NCBI GenBank assembly: GCA_902500755.1
Contig: CABVRV010000023.1
Location: forward strand, 1 to 46,582
From: an uncultured Nitrospira sp.
GTDB taxonomy: Bacteria > Nitrospirota > Nitrospiria > Nitrospirales > Nitrospiraceae
Length of the DNA stretch: 46,582 nt
Direction: 5' to 3'
Shown: in pieces, positions 42,653 through 46,582 of the stretch
Layout: each line of letters starts with the position of its first letter
Numbering within the stretch: position 1 is the stretch's first letter
Notes under the pieces: generated by a model
Seen by the model: only the letters and a program-made list of their open reading frames with translations
What the model was told of the DNA's origin: nothing
Database searches by the model: none
Made by a program: the position numbers and the translations under genes

Positions 42653-43207
42653 TTACGACTTCATCAGCGCATGAATCAGTTCACGGGCCTCAGGCGAAGC
42701 CCAGTCGCGAGCGCCGAAGATCTTTTGGCGCACAATCCCCTGGCGATCAAGCATGAAAGTAATCGGCAGTGTGCGAGCCCCATACACCAACCCAGTGCGA
42801 TACTCCGAATCATGGAGAATAGGAAACGTAAAGCCCATTTGCTTCTGAAATGGCCGTGTCACGGCCGCGCCCTGAGAATCCGTCGACACTGCGACAATTT
42901 CGAATTCCCGTCGGGGGAACGCTTGATAGAGCTGTTCCATGGCCGGCATCTCGACACGACACGGTCCGCACCAGGTCGCCCAGAAATTCAAAAGAACGAC
43001 TTTGCCTCTGAACTGCGACAAGCTCATCGCCTTTCCGGTGAGGTCACGCAGCGTAAAGTTCGGCGCTTCGTCACCGATTTGAACCACGCCCCGCTCAATA
43101 CCTGGTCGCTTCCCAGATTGGGCTGATTCCGTCGCAGAAAATGGTCCCACGACGATCCCACTAATGACCACAAGCGTTAAACACGGTGCAGCCAGATGTT
43201 GTCGCAT
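42653..43207 (-). CDS. TlpA/ResA-type periplasmic thioredoxin
   Basis: 184 aa with an N-terminal signal sequence or anchor (ending near ATESAQ) and a thioredoxin fold. The active site is WCGPC in NFWATWCGPCRVEMP. The cis-Pro region is RTLPITFMLDRQG. It belongs to the AhpC/TSA-Redoxin-like group that includes ResA and TlpA. Followed by ccdA, it is most likely the periplasmic reductant for haem attachment to the many c-type cytochromes of the window. Confidence 0.92.
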   Translation of the reverse strand: MRQHLAAPCLTLVVISGIVVGPFSATESAQSGKRPGIERGVVQIGDEAPNFTLRDLTGKAMSLSQFRGKVVLLNFWATWCGPCRVEMPAMEQLYQAFPRREFEIVAVSTDSQGAAVTRPFQKQMGFTFPILHDSEYRTGLVYGARTLPITFMLDRQGIVRQKIFGARDWASPEARELIHALMKS

Positions 43208-43517
43208 ATGAATAGTGTTTGATTCAGAAATAGGCGGTTTACGGCCTTATATTAATTGCGATCACTAGGCATGACTACATGCTCGGCATCGAGATGATTT
43301 CCTATAAACTCAGCCATGTTACAAGCCCGTAAAAACCTGAGTCAAGCAAACGACGAGTGACACATTTTTATGCCCCTACCAACGAAGTGATGGACAAAAC
43401 TGATCGACATCTCTAGAATTGCCAAGGTTTGTGCGTGGCTTGTCACTCGGCGCCACATCCTCATATTTACCATCGACAGATAGTGCTGCTTTCAATAAAC
43501 CTGAACCACGAGGGCAT

Positions 43518-46026
<2,509 letters not shown>

Positions 46027-46167
46027 TCGCGGGTCCTGTCGGGGAACGGCCCTGGCGTGCTCACTACACCCATCCCCCAGCGGGTCCCTTTCGTTGCGCG
46101 CGTCAGTGGAGGCGTTCCCCGCCACCCGCTAATGATGTACCTTTCCCATCTGCTCACAGAGGGTAAA

Positions 46168-46199
46168 AGAAAGGCCACCTCAATTGAGGTGGCCTTTCT
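46168..46199. terminator. Perfect 32-bp palindromic terminator after ahcY
   Basis: A flawless inverted repeat with 16-nt arms centred at 46183/46184, with A-rich sequence before and CTCTTTC after. It can act on both strands. It separates ahcY from the next gene. Confidence 0.8.
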
Positions 46200-46229
46200 C
46201 TTTCAGGTAGAGTGTGGGCAAGGAGCCCT

Positions 46230-46582
46230 GTGAAATCCTCCACATCCCAACCACTGTCGCTTACAGATTTTCAAATCTCTCCTGAACGGGGATTCCTGCC
46301 GTCTGATCCTTGTGAAACTCTGCCTGACTCTCCCGCCCTGAATCATCTTGGCCATGAGATGCCGAAGCTGTTGAGCGCACGCCAAGTCCGTCGGTTTATT
46401 GACGAACAATCGTCGTTTCTCGAGTCCGTTCCATCGGATTGGCGTGAAGAGGAACACCGAGCGGCCATGCGCATTCTTTCATTCGCGGGCCATGCCTATG
46501 TCTGGGAAACGCCGGGGCAGCCGGCCGTCACGCTCCCTTCCCAGCTCGCCCGGCCATGGCATGAGATCGCCCAAAGGCTCGG
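46230..46582 (+). CDS. Indoleamine 2,3-dioxygenase-like protein, N-terminal part (runs off the window)
   Basis: A 117-codon open frame from the GTG at 46230, with AAGGAG 6 nt upstream, that continues past the window end. The order of segments matches the small N-terminal domain of haem-dependent indoleamine 2,3-dioxygenases: RGFLPSDPCETLPDSP, a helix with LLSARQVRRFIDEQ, then AAMRILSFAGHAYVWETPG and TLPSQLARPWHEIAQRLG. The equivalent eukaryotic parts are GFxLPxPxxxLP, the xAYVWG helix and the LPxxxAxPY stretch. The haem-ligand His lies beyond the window, so activity cannot be judged. Family members open the indole ring of tryptophan, but bacterial relatives can differ in substrate. Confidence 0.7.
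   Translation, partial: MKSSTSQPLSLTDFQISPERGFLPSDPCETLPDSPALNHLGHEMPKLLSARQVRRFIDEQSSFLESVPSDWREEEHRAAMRILSFAGHAYVWETPGQPAVTLPSQLARPWHEIAQRL

Noticed and set aside
43208-43517. A SAM riboswitch upstream of metK
   Set aside because: I looked for the four-helix SAM-I pattern and for a terminator/antiterminator pair and saw neither. A covariance-model scan would be decisive.
46203-46457. 84-codon minus-strand frame near the window end
   Set aside because: The plus strand here encodes an IDO-like protein with a ribosome site. The minus frame is its shadow and begins inside it.

Overview
The window looks like chromosomal DNA of a Nitrospira-type nitrite oxidiser (phylum Nitrospirota). This is inferred from content: a large operon of mono- and dihaem c-type cytochromes, a b6-type cytochrome bc complex, two divergent cytochrome bd-like CydA proteins and an NxrC-like haem b protein, together with hopanoid genes and the MEP isoprenoid pathway. 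No 16S rRNA or nxrAB is present to prove it. I see no insertion sequence, prophage, CRISPR array or replication origin.

Layout. (1) 1-3183: tRNA-Thr, a lipoprotein with a caspase-like fold that has lost its catalytic residues, and a divergent ubiA. (2) 3180-14642, minus strand: an apparent 11-gene respiratory operon. In transcription order it encodes a lipoprotein cytochrome c, a bd-like oxidase subunit, a membrane cytochrome c, a Rieske protein, cytochrome b, an unknown membrane protein, a second bd-like subunit, two membrane cytochromes c, an NxrC-like haem b protein and a dihaem cytochrome c. (3) 14855-29499, minus strand: a hopanoid/isoprenoid/outer-membrane lipid region. It holds shc (hpnF), hpnG, an Mla-type lipid transporter (mlaEFDC), an Omp85-type barrel, dxs, ispG, a GT87 glycosyltransferase, tRNA-Cys, hpnH and two poorly characterised genes. 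(4) 29500-30320: a long stretch with no recognisable gene. (5) 30321-41761: rlpA, smc, ispH, an orphan small protein, a PhoB/PhoR-like two-component pair, fabH and a BamD-like lipoprotein. (6) 41904-46582: ccdA and a TlpA/ResA thioredoxin (cytochrome c maturation), metK and ahcY (SAM cycle), and the 5' part of an indoleamine 2,3-dioxygenase-like gene cut by the window end.

The parts fit together. The ccdA/tlpA pair would serve maturation of the many c-type cytochromes. Dxs, IspG and IspH make the isoprenoid precursors used by squalene-hopene cyclase and UbiA. HpnH and HpnG extend the hopanoid side chain, and the Mla/Omp85 genes in the same operon as shc could move hopanoids or phospholipids between membranes. 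MetK and AhcY supply and recycle SAM, the co-substrate of the radical SAM enzyme HpnH, although HpnH itself does not produce S-adenosylhomocysteine.

The most interesting points are the hybrid bc/bd-like/NxrC-like respiratory operon, the shc-hpnG-mlaEFDC-omp85 operon, the catalytically dead caspase-like lipoprotein, and four genes whose best promoter places transcription initiation almost on the start codon (likely leaderless mRNAs).
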